From positions 248,001 through 312,000 of the forward strand of contig CAJJDP010000103.1 of NCBI GenBank assembly GCA_905182995.1: 64,000 bases of DNA, read 5' to 3'. This document shows positions 42,468 to 53,918 of the stretch, in pieces; within the stretch, counting starts at the first letter, position 1; each line of letters opens with the position of its first letter. A model generated the notes under the pieces. The model was not told the DNA's origin. It ran no database searches and saw nothing but the letters and a program-made list of their open reading frames with translations. Origin of the DNA: Paramecium octaurelia (taxonomy: Eukaryota > Ciliophora > Oligohymenophorea > Peniculida > Parameciidae). Made by a program: the position numbers and the translations under genes.

Positions 42468-42962
42468 TAATGTGGATTTGGTTATAATATCTAATAATAT
42501 TATTATTTAATATTTAAATATAAAATAGAGTGATTAAATTAAATAATAAGCCATTGATATAATATTTCATTTTTCTTGTTAAATCTATTCTAGTATTGCC
42601 TGCAATTCTATTAAATTCTCATGATAAAGAGTTTAAATAATAGCACTAAGTCCTATCAAAAGACTTATATCTATTTAAAAGTTTTAATTTGTAATTAATT
42701 AATAATTAATTTATTCAACAACACACACATCTTAGAAGTGATAGAACTTGAATTTAAATTATTAATCAGTATGGATTTTTAAAAATCATATATTTATATG
42801 CTCAACTAAGAATAAGGATTTAAATCATAGGTTATTGGATGTATTCCCAGACAGTAATTATCATTCATTTACAGGCAGGTGTTGAGAATACTTTCCATAT
42901 AGATCTGAGGTTGGTCGTCTTCATTTGAATGGACTACTGCTGTACTTAGATACTAGATCCAC
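42468..42962 (-). other. Gap with a short reverse-strand coding-like fragment
   Basis: On the reverse strand about 42863-42962 reads IQMKTTNLRSIWKVFSTPAC and then TGA, in a different frame from the gene that ends at 42963. Its position directly downstream suggests the upstream gene may continue through an unseen intron (the only GT...AG pair is about 44 nt). The rest is AT-rich with nothing recognised. Confidence 0.35.
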
Positions 42963-43478
42963 TCAATATAAATAATTATCATGATTGTTATTGTAATATT
43001 TCAACATATGTGACAACCTGCTTTCGAGTAGCTTATTCAATTGTTGTGGTTGTTCACTTAAGCTTACACTTAATCTAAATCTTTAATTGTTTTATTTAAG
43101 ACATTCTAAATTCTTATTAAATCTCCTTCTCTCTTGTACATACTCACTCTTCTCCTTGAACTCCTAAGTATAGATCTTTTATTTAAATTGCAGTGACTTG
43201 TTTTTCTATTACTTGTTGGTGAATTCCAAAGCAGAATTAGGCATAAACTTGGTTTTGTTCCTCAAGGGAGCCAATTCAATAGTATTGAGTTAAGTCTTTG
43301 GTTTCTTTATACTGACTACAGTGAACGGAGTTTCTTGAGTTGAAATAGAACGACGATGTGTATGGTCTATGGTGTTGTAATTTTATTTGTTGATTTCCCT
43401 CATTATGGATTTCTTTAATTGTTCTATTTTACTAACAGGATTATTGATGCCTACCACTAATTCCTTTATTAATTACAT
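42963..43478 (-). CDS. Hypothetical basic protein, 171 residues
   Basis: Frame of 172 codons without introns, ATG 43476-43478 to TGA 42963-42965; a second in-frame ATG is at 43403. The start given adds MQLIKELVVGINNPVSKIEQ. The product is basic, with a Ser/Thr-rich part (THRRSISTQETPFTVVSIKK) and a charged helix (QEFKEKSEYVQERRRFNKNL). No domain recognised. The divergent coiled-coil gene starts 22 bp away at 43501. The C-terminus may extend beyond 42963 if an unusually long intron exists. Confidence 0.6.
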
Positions 43479-43500
43479 TTATTAATTAACGAATAAATAT

Positions 43501-46444
43501 ATGTTTGTTTCACAATCCAAGGTTTTAGAATGTAAGTCAATCATATTATCATCAGAATGCCTAGTAGACATCACAAAGCAAGTCTTGGGAGAGCAGATCG
43601 ATCGAGAAAACAGAGGAGCAGTTCTCAATAGAATCAAGGAGATCACATTGGAGACATTCCAAAGACATTACTCCGAAGAGATACTCTTGTTGTAATAAGA
43701 ATTACGTTAACAATCCCAAGCCATTGATCGAGTCAAAAGGGAGTATTAGGATAGAGAGCAACAATTGATTATTGATGTAGAACACAGATTGCATGAGCAG
43801 TAGATACTACAAGTATAGGAAATGAAGAGTCTTCAATAATTATGCGATGAATAGAGTGATTAAAACAATAAACATCTATTAACCATCGAGAAACTGAATA
43901 AGTAAATTAGGGAATCCAATCTCACTAATTAACAATTAAATATAGAACTGCAACAACTCAAGGACAATCAATAGTCTATTGATCTTCAAACAAGGTATTT
44001 TTCTTAGGAAGGACAAGAACATAAGTAGAAGGTAGAGCAAATACAGTAAGCCTATTCTGTCCTGGATTAATAGTTCAAGACTTTAAAATTAGAATCTGAC
44101 AAGTAGTTGAAGGACTATTAAAGAAAATTGTAAACAATAACAGATTCACACATCTTATAAGAGAGTGAACTTACCAATTTGAAATTAGAAAATGAATAGC
44201 TAAAAATTAAAAAATAATAGGAAGCATAAAAGTAGAAAGAGGCTTTGGAGCAATTAAAGGAAAAAAGCTAAGCCAAAATAAAAGAATATAAATTGAAATT
44301 GAAAGATCTGCAGAATAAGGATTAGTACATAGTTGAACTTTAGGAACAAATGAAAGAACTTGAGCAGTAAATTGAATTCTAATCTAATTAACATAAATAA
44401 GCTGTCAAAATGTTGGAATAGCAATATAAGAAATAATATACTAGATTAGAAGAAAGTTTGGAACAAGAAAAGTCAGAATTGTAGTAATAATTGCATTAGA
44501 GTTTGAAATCAAGTGTTTCTGAAAAGGATAGAGAAATCGCAGGGTTGAATTAGGATATAAAACAATTAAAAATGTAATTTTAAAATGATTAAGAACTTAA
44601 ATAAAAAAACAATTCTAAATTTGAAGAACTCATTCAAACATTCAAAAAATAACTAGATGAATCATAATAATAAAATGCAGAGTTGATTTAGAAGAATAAA
44701 ATGTTGGAATAGGAAATCAGTAAGAAAGATTAAAATCTTAAATTGTTATTATGTGATGTTGATGATTTGAAATAATTTTCAGAGTAAACTTTGACCACTT
44801 TGAAAGAGAATTAAGATTATATGAATGAAATTGAGAGAGAAAAATAATAATAGCAAGAAATCATCCTTGCTATTCAACATCAATTAGAAATAGAGATTTA
44901 AGGATCATTCTCATATTAAAGATTAGGACAAGAATTGGAACAAAGATGCAAATTGTATAAGGAAGAACATTGTCAATTATTAGATGAATAATTGAAAAAG
45001 GAAGCATAATGCTAATAGGAAATACAATAGCTAGATTCTAGATTCAAACAAGAAATAGACAATCTAAATAAAGAGCATTAAATAATAGTGGAAAATTTTG
45101 AAAGCTAGATGAAGAAAGTCAAGTTGGAAAATAAATTACAAATTGAAGAGTAAATCAGAGCTTACAATTAAATACAAAAGGAATTATTCTAAAAAAGCTA
45201 ATAGTATGAGAACCTGGAAAAGTAGAATATTAATTTGGTTAACGAATTAGAGTAATATATATCCCAATACACTCATAATTTATAATAATTGGAAGATTAA
45301 AAATTGAAGGAGAAGAATTTAATAGAATCCTCAAATAAAAACCTAAATTCTTGGAATACAGAAAAACATTAGTTAGTTATGTAAATTGATGAGTTGAAAT
45401 TCAAATACAGATCTATGAAATAAAAGATTGTCAGATTATTTATTAGGTAGAAAGAGTAATTAAATTTATAACTACTTGAAGTGAAATCTGTCATCATGAA
45501 TAAATTAAAGAACTATGATTCTGAAAATAGACAATTAATATAGAATTCAGTTAAAAAATTTAATCATGTATGTAATCATCATAATTTAGTTAATTGATCA
45601 AAGTGTCTAACAGGAAAAGAGGGAGAACGAATTTCTAGTTATTGAATTGTAAAAGGAAATGGATAAGAAGGTTGAATAATTAAAACGACAATTTAAATAA
45701 AATGAATAATTAATACAGGAAGAGGCTCAAATTAAATTTAAACAAAAATTATAATAGATCCAATAACACGATCATTCTATCGACGATCTCAAAAATTAGT
45801 TGAATTACTATATTTAAGAGAATGACCATTTATCACAGAAACTTTAAGTGTAAGATTAGCTTAACAGAGAATAATAGAAGAAGGCAGAATATGAGTCAAG
45901 GCAACTCAACCAGACAATTAAGGAATTAGAAAATGAATTGTATATAATATAGCCATCTATTTTAGAAGCTCAATTCAATAATCAGCTGATTACACTTTGA
46001 AAGAGAGACAATTCCTTGAATTAAGATACAACGAACTTAAAGATAAATCCGAAAAGAAAATGGATTAAATCTAAAGAGATTATCAATAGTAAATATAACA
46101 ACTTGAAACTATAATCTAACCAGTTTAACAAAGAGCTCTATCTCCTCCTTTACATTAACATACCTAATCATCAAGTTCAGGTTTCCATCGCTCTCCTGCT
46201 GTGTAACCAAACTTATCATCTGCTAAACGTATTGTTTGTCTTTATCTCAGATCCATATTCAAAGCCACCATAATACAGCAGTCCCTCCATAAGAACACCA
46301 CATAAATCTCCCTCAAATGATAGAACTGATAAAACAATTGAAGAATTGAGAGCTGAGATATAATAACAAAAAGAGAAACTTTCAAGAATGAAACTCAATT
46401 TTACAGAATCTCAAAAAAAATCTAAAACATTATCAAAGTTTTGA
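43501..46444 (+). CDS. Long coiled-coil protein, 957 residues
   Basis: Three introns (45568-45589, 45940-45965, 46229-46250) give 958 codons. After a short globular N-terminus (MFVSQSKVLECKSIILSSEC) nearly the whole protein is heptad-repeat coiled coil with extreme Gln, Glu, Leu and Lys content, much of the Gln from TAA/TAG. Near residues 850-900 the helix is broken by a Pro/Ser-rich segment (QRALSPPLHQHTQ, PQYSSPSIRTPHKSPSN) typical of proline-directed phosphorylation sites, and a final short helix follows. Such proteins form fibres or centriolar/basal-body structures. Family not identified. Start chosen because it is the first ATG after AT-rich sequence. Confidence 0.85.
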
Positions 46445-46640
46445 TAAACTATATTATATATATTATTATATTATAATTTTATAATTTTATGACTTAGTAG
46501 AGTAGATTCATCTCTTAAATCAATACTATCACAACGCAAAATTTAAAATAATATTATTCAATATATAAGGTACGAGTATCTGGTTACCTGAATTTAATAG
46601 AATAAAATTATTGATTAATATTTCTTTTTAAGATAACACG

Positions 46641-47141
46641 ATGTTTAATATGTAGATATAATCGACTATTACTAGAACTCCCAAAATCAAACATATTACA
46701 GAGTTAGGAAGTTAATTAACAATTAACATAATATTGCTTGTATATTATGTATCTCTTGATGAATCTCATAACCCAAACAGCACCAACTATAAGTATCTCT
46801 AAATTGCTGGCAATCTCTTTCAGATGATTGGACATCTACTTATAATTTCCTCACTTTTCAAATACCTTCCTTGTGTTATTTTAGGAATTGTAGCAATTGT
46901 GAATTTTGGAGTGCTTTCATTGTTAGTAGGTTTGGGCTTGGTGGCAGGATATTATGATTTGTAGAATGAATATTTTAAATGCGCAATTTGTTGCTGGTTT
47001 ATTTAATTAGCAATCAGTATTTTAGGAATGCTAGTACTTTTAAAAATCTGTCAGGAGAATTCGAAAAAAGAAGATGTCAAAATGAAGTCACATCATGATT
47101 TTGATGTAAATGATGACTCTAAATCTTAAATTCATATATGA
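46641..47141 (+). CDS. Predicted four-TM membrane protein, 166 residues
   Basis: Intronless frame of 167 codons. Hydrophobic segments: about 30-50 (LTINIILLVYYVSL), 65-90 (NLFQMIGHLLIISSLF), 92-115 (CVILGIVAIVNFGVLSLLVG) and 125-150 (CAICCWFIQLAISILGMLVL), followed by a charged cytosolic-type tail (KEDVKMKSHHDFDVNDD). The plan is tetraspan-like, but the Cys pattern of tetraspanins is not seen. Function unknown. It is convergent with the kinase gene that ends at 47225. Confidence 0.72.
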
Positions 47142-47224
47142 AAAATGCAAAATTCATTAAAATTGATATCAATCCAAATATATGATATTCTCATCAAAAG
47201 TATTATTAACCAAGTAAAAATAAA

Positions 47225-48501
47225 TCACTGATATCTCTTTAAAACCCCTTTGATGATAAAACTATTTCTCCTTGGAGAATTCTTTTTTAGAGGAGTAAAA
47301 GATCTGTTGAGTTTCTTTTACTTTTGAGCTCCATTGTGTTATTTTGGATTTTCAATGGAGGGTAATCTAAATTAGGTTCGAGGTACAAACTAAGGTACTT
47401 CAAAGTATTCTTATTCGAATGAGATCTTCATCCATTCATGATTGAGAATATCATAGAGTTTGATTCTTTTTTGAGGATCAATAAAGAAAATCCTTGACAA
47501 TAGATCAATTAAATAAGGAGAGACATTCTTTTTTGAAAATGTGTAGTTGCTGGTTATAATGTTTTGAATGATTTCAAAATTGGATTCTCCATCAAATGGA
47601 TACTTACCGAAGATAAGATGAAAGAGTATAACTCCCATAGCCCAGACATCAATATGTGGTCCAATCTTTTGGTTGTTTCCTTGGAGAGTTTCTGGAGCCA
47701 TGTATCTAATGGTACCGATGTTCAATTTATCCACATTGCTGTTGACGGCCATGCCAGCAATGCCAAAATCAACTATTTTGATTAAGGTATCATTCTTATT
47801 AGCAAACATGAGATTCTCAAGTTTGAGATCCCTATGAATGAGTTTGCGATTATGACAATACATCATAGCATCACAAATCTATCTGAAATACATTCGTGCC
47901 TCTTCTTCGCATAGTTAACCCTTAGCTTCATTAATTAAGTTAAAATACCTTGAGTGTACTTAGAGAGATCGCCTCCTTCCAAATACTCCATTACTACAAT
48001 GACTTGCATGTTGGAGAGAGGGTAGCAGTTGTAAAATTTGACTATATTTTTATGATTAAGTGATTTCAGTAAGTAAGCTTCACGAAAAACCAACTCAATG
48101 TCATTTGCATCTCTGTTTCTAGTATTCACATATTTAATGGCAACAAAATTGAGTGTTTCCTTGTGTCTCCCCAACAACACTTTGCCAAATCCTCCCTTGC
48201 CCAACTATTCTATTATCTCATACTCTTGATGGATGATATTCGCATCAAAATCCTCCCCTCTTGTAATATACAATTTTGCATTGTCTTTCAAGTATATTAA
48301 ATCCTCATTAAACAGTTCCACTCCATCCTAAGTGAATACTCGAAAGTGTCTAAGACTAATTTGATGTTTCTATTCACATAGTGATCTCAATTCTTTGAGT
48401 GAAGTGTCACCATAAATGGATACTTAAAACTTACGATCACTGCCTAGCAAAGTGATATTGAGAGTTTTAGTGTTAGAATGTTCATTATACTCATGAAACA
48501 T
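47225..48501 (-). CDS. Protein kinase with N-terminal ubiquitin-like/PB1-like domain (copy A)
   Basis: 417 residues, one 23-nt intron near 47920-47943. Residues 1-85 (LNITLLGSDRKFQVSIYGDT ... NAKLYITRGEDFD) look like a beta-grasp fold: two strands, a helix, two strands. The kinase domain is complete: [71 protein letters not shown]. It ends with a basic Ser/Pro-rich tail (RSFTPLKKNSPRRNS). It belongs to the CAMK/AMPK-like branch by its APE and GDL motifs. The next reverse gene (48594-49867) encodes a sibling with the same plan, so they are a tandem duplicate pair. Confidence 0.88.
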
Positions 48502-48593
48502 TATAAGTGAAGTATGTTTGTAATTGATATTTTATGTATTAAAATTATAATATCATACATACACATACTAATTAGAATCAGATTTGTTCTTAC

Positions 48594-49867
48594 TCAATTA
48601 CAGAACAACAATTAACTTTTGGCTCTTCCTGATCTTTGCTTTAATACTATTTTAATAGGCTTGGCAGTCACATTTCCAATATTAGATTTTGATTCGTCCT
48701 TTTGAATCGAACTCTTTCTGCAACTCTATAGCATAATTTATTTTGGTTTCTTGGTAGTCACTGTTAGAGGAGTAGTGACTTATAGCATCTTCAATAAACT
48801 TAGTGCAGGAAGAGTGTGACTCTCACTCAACCATCGATGATTCAAAATTCCTTAGACTGTGATCCTGTTCCGATATTGGAATATCTGTTTGAATAAGTCT
48901 AATAGATTGTTGCTCACCTTCTGAGGTATAGTATACTTAAATATGCTGATTGCTTAAATGAGTTCTTCCTTTGTAGATCCTCTAAATGGTAATTTTCCAA
49001 AGACCATTGCATACAAGATCACCCCAATTGCCCAGACATCAGAAAGTTAATTAGCTGGGAATCCGGATATCAATTCAGGAGACATGTATGGTAAAGTACC
49101 CATTCGAATCCGATCCTTACCAACGCATGCAATTCCAAAATCTACAATTTTTATCTATCTATAATGCACAGTGTAATTACTTAATTACTATTTGGAGAAA
49201 CAAGCAAGATATTCTCTAACTTTAAATCCCGATGGATCAAGTTTTTTTTATGACAGTAATCTATTCCCTCTAATATCTATTTCAAGTAAATCCTAGCCTC
49301 GATCTCCTCCAAAGTTCCTTTCCTTCTCACCAAATCTAAGAGAGAACCTCCTTATAGGTGTTCCATAACCAATATACATTCATGATTTAACATAATATTT
49401 TGAATCAAATGAACTATGTTCCTATGACTCAATTATTTGAGTATCTGTGATTCCCTAAACAACAGATCTATTTCATCCGCATTGAATCCATCTCCTTTTA
49501 TGATCTTAATTGCCACGTACACTTTGGTCTCCTTATGCTGTCCTAGCATCACAATACCTTGTCCTCCTTATCCAATCTAATCTATAATCGTGTATTCTTG
49601 GAAGATAATGTTCTAATCAAGTTCCTATCCATTCAACGTTGCCCATAATTTTGATTGCTTAGGTTAAAATCTCAGATCCTCTTAGAAGATTTCAATTCCA
49701 CTAGCATTAAATAATCGCAACTCTTTTGGACTTATTCTCCAGGTTGAACGAATCTGTCTTGAAATATCCTTTGTAGTCGAGTATTCATTGATTATAACCT
49801 AAAACGGAGGATAGTTAGGATGACAGATAGTAATTGTTTTATATTATTTCGAGATGTGATCAACCAT
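48594..49867 (-). CDS. Protein kinase with N-terminal ubiquitin-like/PB1-like domain (copy B)
   Basis: 415 residues, one 26-nt intron just before the DFG motif. The N-terminal domain is related to that of copy A ([20 protein letters not shown] ... [15 protein letters not shown]). Kinase motifs: [14 protein letters not shown] glycine loop, [57 protein letters not shown]. All catalytic residues are present. The glycine loop has Gln where copy A has Lys and Phe, so the pair has diverged. The C-terminal tail is Ser/Thr/Lys-rich. The start (MVDHISKQYK) is 19 bp from the divergent start of the PIH1 gene, the spacer being mostly a TAA/TTA repeat. Confidence 0.88.
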
Positions 49868-49886
49868 ATTATAATAATAATAATAA

Positions 49887-51017
49887 ATGGATTAATCTCA
49901 AGCTCAACATATTTGGAAGATGCTTGATGATATGGCTGCCTCTGATCCACAAGCCTATAAATAATTTGTTGAGAAAAACATTCAGGCAGGTATGGAAGAG
50001 ATGAAAACTGAGAAACAGTAAAAAATAGAAGAATTGTCTATTGTACCTCAATTTGCTTATTCAATGAAAATTTGGGGCAATCTACTTAAACAATCCATAA
50101 ATGAATTAGAAAGCAAGCTATTATTGAAATAAAATGAACTCAAATAAGAGAATTTCCAATTTGATAAATTAGAAAAAAGAACCAAATTTTACATCAATCT
50201 CCTACATCATGACCGAGTAATGGGAGCATTCGATAAGAATGATAATCCAACAGACATTCCATCATAATACAATTTGATTCCTCTTTCTATATCTGATGTC
50301 TAGATCGGAAAGTCAGCATCCTTCAATACCTAAGTTTACTATTATGATATAGTTATCAATACAGATGTGTTTAAGAAAGTATGACCATTTTTATTCATTG
50401 ATTAGATAAATCGCCAAATCCTGCAGTCAATCATTATTGATACATTATAGAAAAGAATCGAAGGAGATAAAAACCCTGCTAAATTTACATTCTTTAAGGC
50501 ACACTATAAATTTGAAATTCCCTCTCTTAAAATCATTAATAAATAATACAAATATTGCGGACCAAAGAAGCAGCTAAAACTACTCTTAGAACCCTAAGCT
50601 GATAAAGAAGGGAGACGATTCCCAAAAACCTAGAATCCAGTAGAAAATAAAATTGAACAGAATCTCAGCTTCACTAGATAGTAGGGACCTTTGGATAATT
50701 TAATTCTAAATGCTTAAAACTAGACACAACAAGGGCCACAAAAAAAAGTCTTGATTGAAGAAATTGATACTAAAAATGAAGTTGAGAAATATTAGGTTGT
50801 TCATGAGAAGGATAAAATTATCATAACTATAAATGTGAATGTTGAAAACTTTTAGGATATCGATCTCAATATCTCAAGTAAAGGATTGAAATTGACAACT
50901 GTGATGAATGAAAAGATAGAATTAGATTTTGGTTGTCTAGTAGATGATGAGCATCCATCAGCTAAATGGAACAAAAAATAGAAACAATTGAAAATAGTTG
51001 TAAATAAAATATTATGA
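49887..51017 (+). CDS. PIH1-domain protein with CS-like C-terminus (axonemal dynein pre-assembly factor, PIH1D2-like)
   Basis: 367 residues, one 27-nt intron (50379-50405). Residues about 85-190 form the PIH1 module (RTKFYINLLHHDRV, IPLSISDVQIGKSASF, YYYDIVINTDVFKKINRQ, IIDTLQKRIEG), then a central linker with Gln-rich parts. The last 85 residues fold like a CS/p23 domain (VHEKDKIIITINVNVENFQD, ELDFGCLVDDEHPSAKWN). PIH1 proteins work with HSP90/R2TP in the cytosolic assembly of axonemal dyneins, which suits a ciliate. N-terminal residues (HIWKMLDDMAASDPQAYKQF) match the helical start of PIH1D2-type proteins. It is divergently paired with kinase copy B. Confidence 0.85.
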
Positions 51018-51029
51018 ATTCTATTATCA

Positions 51030-51566
51030 TCATCCTGCAATTACTTATGAACACAATTATAAATGAACCTCTTGCTTTTAAGTAGTACATTTGATATCTC
51101 CTATGACATCTAGTGGATTAGGAACCATTGATTCACACATCAAAATCTAACATAGTTTAAAATGTGATATTACTATTTTTTGATTGCAATATTTTTCCAA
51201 ATCTGACTTGATATTAGCTATAGTTGTGGTGCCAGGTAATCGCAGTTGTAAAATACGAGTTTATTCATCAATTTTAGTATTTTTCTCATTTGCCAATTCC
51301 TATAATGCCTTGATGAATTGCTATCTATCCTATTGAGCAGTGGAATTGTATATTTAGAGATTGACTGTGATCTCCTCTCCTCTCACTAATTAAAAGATAG
51401 ACGAGTACATGTATTTTTAAGTAAAGCCTCCTGATATTAATGCATTAATTTAATTAGAATATAGTTCATATACTTATTGGGATTCTCAATTCAAACCTGT
51501 CTTTGATTCCATGGATTGGTTATTCGTTATGCTTGGAATGGATTGATCCTCTCTCTATATTCTCAT
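51030..51566 (-). CDS. Hypothetical protein, 170 residues
   Basis: One 24-nt intron gives 171 codons, ATG 51564-51566 to TGA 51030-51032. The short N-terminal exon encodes a polar peptide (MRIQREDQSIPSITNNQS). The rest alternates strands and helices (SGGFTQKYMYSSIFQLV, EEITVNLQIYNSTAQQDRQQ, RILQLRLPGTTTIANIKSDL, KLCQILMCESMVPNPLDVIG), as if made of small alpha/beta folds; the pattern around LRLPGTTTIANIKSDLEKY recalls a ubiquitin-like fold. No family recognised. Its stop is 12 bp from the stop of the PIH1 gene. Confidence 0.65.
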
Positions 51567-51680
51567 TCTTTTGTCTATCAAAGTTGCACAGTCTCATTCT
51601 CTAAAGAGATTGAATCGGAATCTGTAAGTATGTCTATAATATATAAAATTCAGATAATAATTTAAATAGTTTAAAAAATA

Positions 51681-53780
51681 ATGGACGAAAAAAATACAGC
51701 AGATGGGTACAAATTAGTTATAAATCTAGTTCTGAGTAGGTAGTGATCTTTGAAGAAAAAATCACGAAAGTTAATGGGGAAGTGGCGATAAAAAGATACC
51801 AGAGAGGCAAGTTCTTGGGAAAGGGTGGTTTTGCCAAGTGTTATGAAGCAACAAATTTGGAGACAAAGAAAGTGTTGGCTGCCAAGATAATAGCTAAAAG
51901 CAGTTTAACCAAGAACAGAGCTCGTTAAAAGGTTATATATGTGATGTAATCAATTAGCTTATTTCAGAAATAAAAATACACAAGAGTTTGCAAAATACAA
52001 ACATTGTGCAATTCGAGCATGTCTTTGAGGATCACGAAAATGTATACATTTTATTAGAGTTATGTTCCAATCAAGTAACTATCATCCATTTAAATTAGAC
52101 TCTAAATGAATTAATAAAACGACGCAAAAGACTAACAGAAATAGAAGTGCAATGCTATGTTGCATAGATAATTAACGCACTCAAATACTTACACGCCAGC
52201 AATGTGATTCATAGAGAGTAACTTAATATATATTGCAAGTCTCAAATTAGGAAATCTGTTCCTCAATAAGTCGATGGAACTGAAGTTGGGAGATTTTGGT
52301 TTGGCAACCAAGTTGGAATTCGACGGAGAGAAGAAAAGAACTATTTGTGGAACACCCAATTACATAGCCCCAGAAGTTTTGGATGGAAAAGTAGGTCACT
52401 CCTTTGAAGTTGACGTATGGTCATTGGGAGTTATGATTTATGCTATGTTAATTGGAAAACCCCCCTTTGAAACCCCAGATGTCAAAACTACATACAGGAA
52501 AATCAGATTGAATTCATACACTTTTCCAGAACACGTCCTCATATCTGATGCAGCCAAGAATCTGATCACAAGAATTCTGAACTTGGATCCAGTTAAAAGA
52601 CCCACTTTGGATGAGATTATGGCTCATCCATTCATGAATACAGGTGGATCTATACCAAAGACACTCCCACTGTCTACTCTTGCTTGTCCTCCCTCCGCAT
52701 CCTATAATAAACAATTCTAACCATCCACAAATTCAAGCAGTCTGAAAATGTCAGTAAATGCTATGCCTCAGAGATTGACTGAAACCACTCCAAACAATTA
52801 GAAAAATCAACAAAGACCAGGCAATGGCTCATCTGATCGTTTCCCATGTATTCATTAATAATTATTCTATTAGTGTAGAAACCAACTTCAAGTGGAAATA
52901 TTTTAGAAGACAACTTCGGATCCAGTGGATTGAATAATGCACAAAATGCTGGTTATGGTGGCTCCCAAAGACCTCAATCCCAAAAACCCAATGACATCAG
53001 AAGTAGTCAAAGTCAAAAGGCACTCAATCCTCCTTTTGGTGGCACTGGAATGTAAGGCACTCATTCAGTCAATAATCTTGGCTAAAGAACACCTCAACAA
53101 AAATAAGAAATCTATGTGAAAAAGTGGGTTGACTATTCCAGCAAATACGGATTGGGATATCTATTGAGTAATGGGGCCACAGGAGTCTTCTTTAATGATT
53201 CTACCAAAATTATTTTGGATACAAAAACACTGCTATTTGACTACATGGAAAGAAGAGGAAGTGACAGATAGGATGTTTGTGAATCCCATAATCTTAATGA
53301 ATATCCTAGAGAACTCAAAAAGAAAGTTACCTTACTACAACATTTTAGAAACTATCTTGAAGGAGAATAAATTAAGGATATGGCATTTGAAGAATACGAA
53401 GGTAAACAATTAGTCTATATTAAAAAATGGATGAAAACAAAACATGCTATTATGTTTAGATTATCCAACAAAATTGTCTAAGTATTCAATTATCCACATA
53501 TTTAGGTTAATTTTATTGACAAAACCGAGATTATCTTGTCATCAGAACATAAGATGGTTACATATGTAAACAAAGCTGGTGAAAGAAGTTATTATCCTTT
53601 AGCTACTGCTCTTGATAGTTAAAATACTGAAATGGCAAAAAGACTAAAGGTAATCATTTTCTAAATACCCCCTTTAAGTATACTAAAGAAATCTTGACTC
53701 ACATGCTCAATGGTGGTCATACTGGAGATCAACAACCTAACTAAATGACTGAAACCAATTGGCAAAATTCTGGACCTTGA
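51681..53780 (+). CDS. PLK: Polo-like kinase (PLK)
   Basis: 649 residues; introns 51707-51729, 51932-51957, 52075-52098, 52218-52239, 52848-52873 and 53650-53678. Mitotic and basal-body Ser/Thr kinase. Catalytic domain: [58 protein letters not shown] (Asp and Leu restored by splicing), [15 protein letters not shown]-loop [36 protein letters not shown]. The linker is Gln/Asn/Ser-rich. Polo boxes: [20 protein letters not shown] with the phosphopeptide-binding Trp, and the second box [20 protein letters not shown]. In the second box the pincer His-x-Lys of human PLK1 (DHTK) is replaced by DKTE. The length agrees with PLK1. Confidence 0.93.
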
Positions 53781-53918
53781 AAAGATTATTTAACATAAAA
53801 AAATAAGTGCATTTAAAAAAATTTACTTTTATTAATATATTTTGTTCAAGTTTATATATTCAATAAATATTCAAAAATTAATATATAAATAATTAATCAA
53901 TTTTTCTAGTAATTCAGA

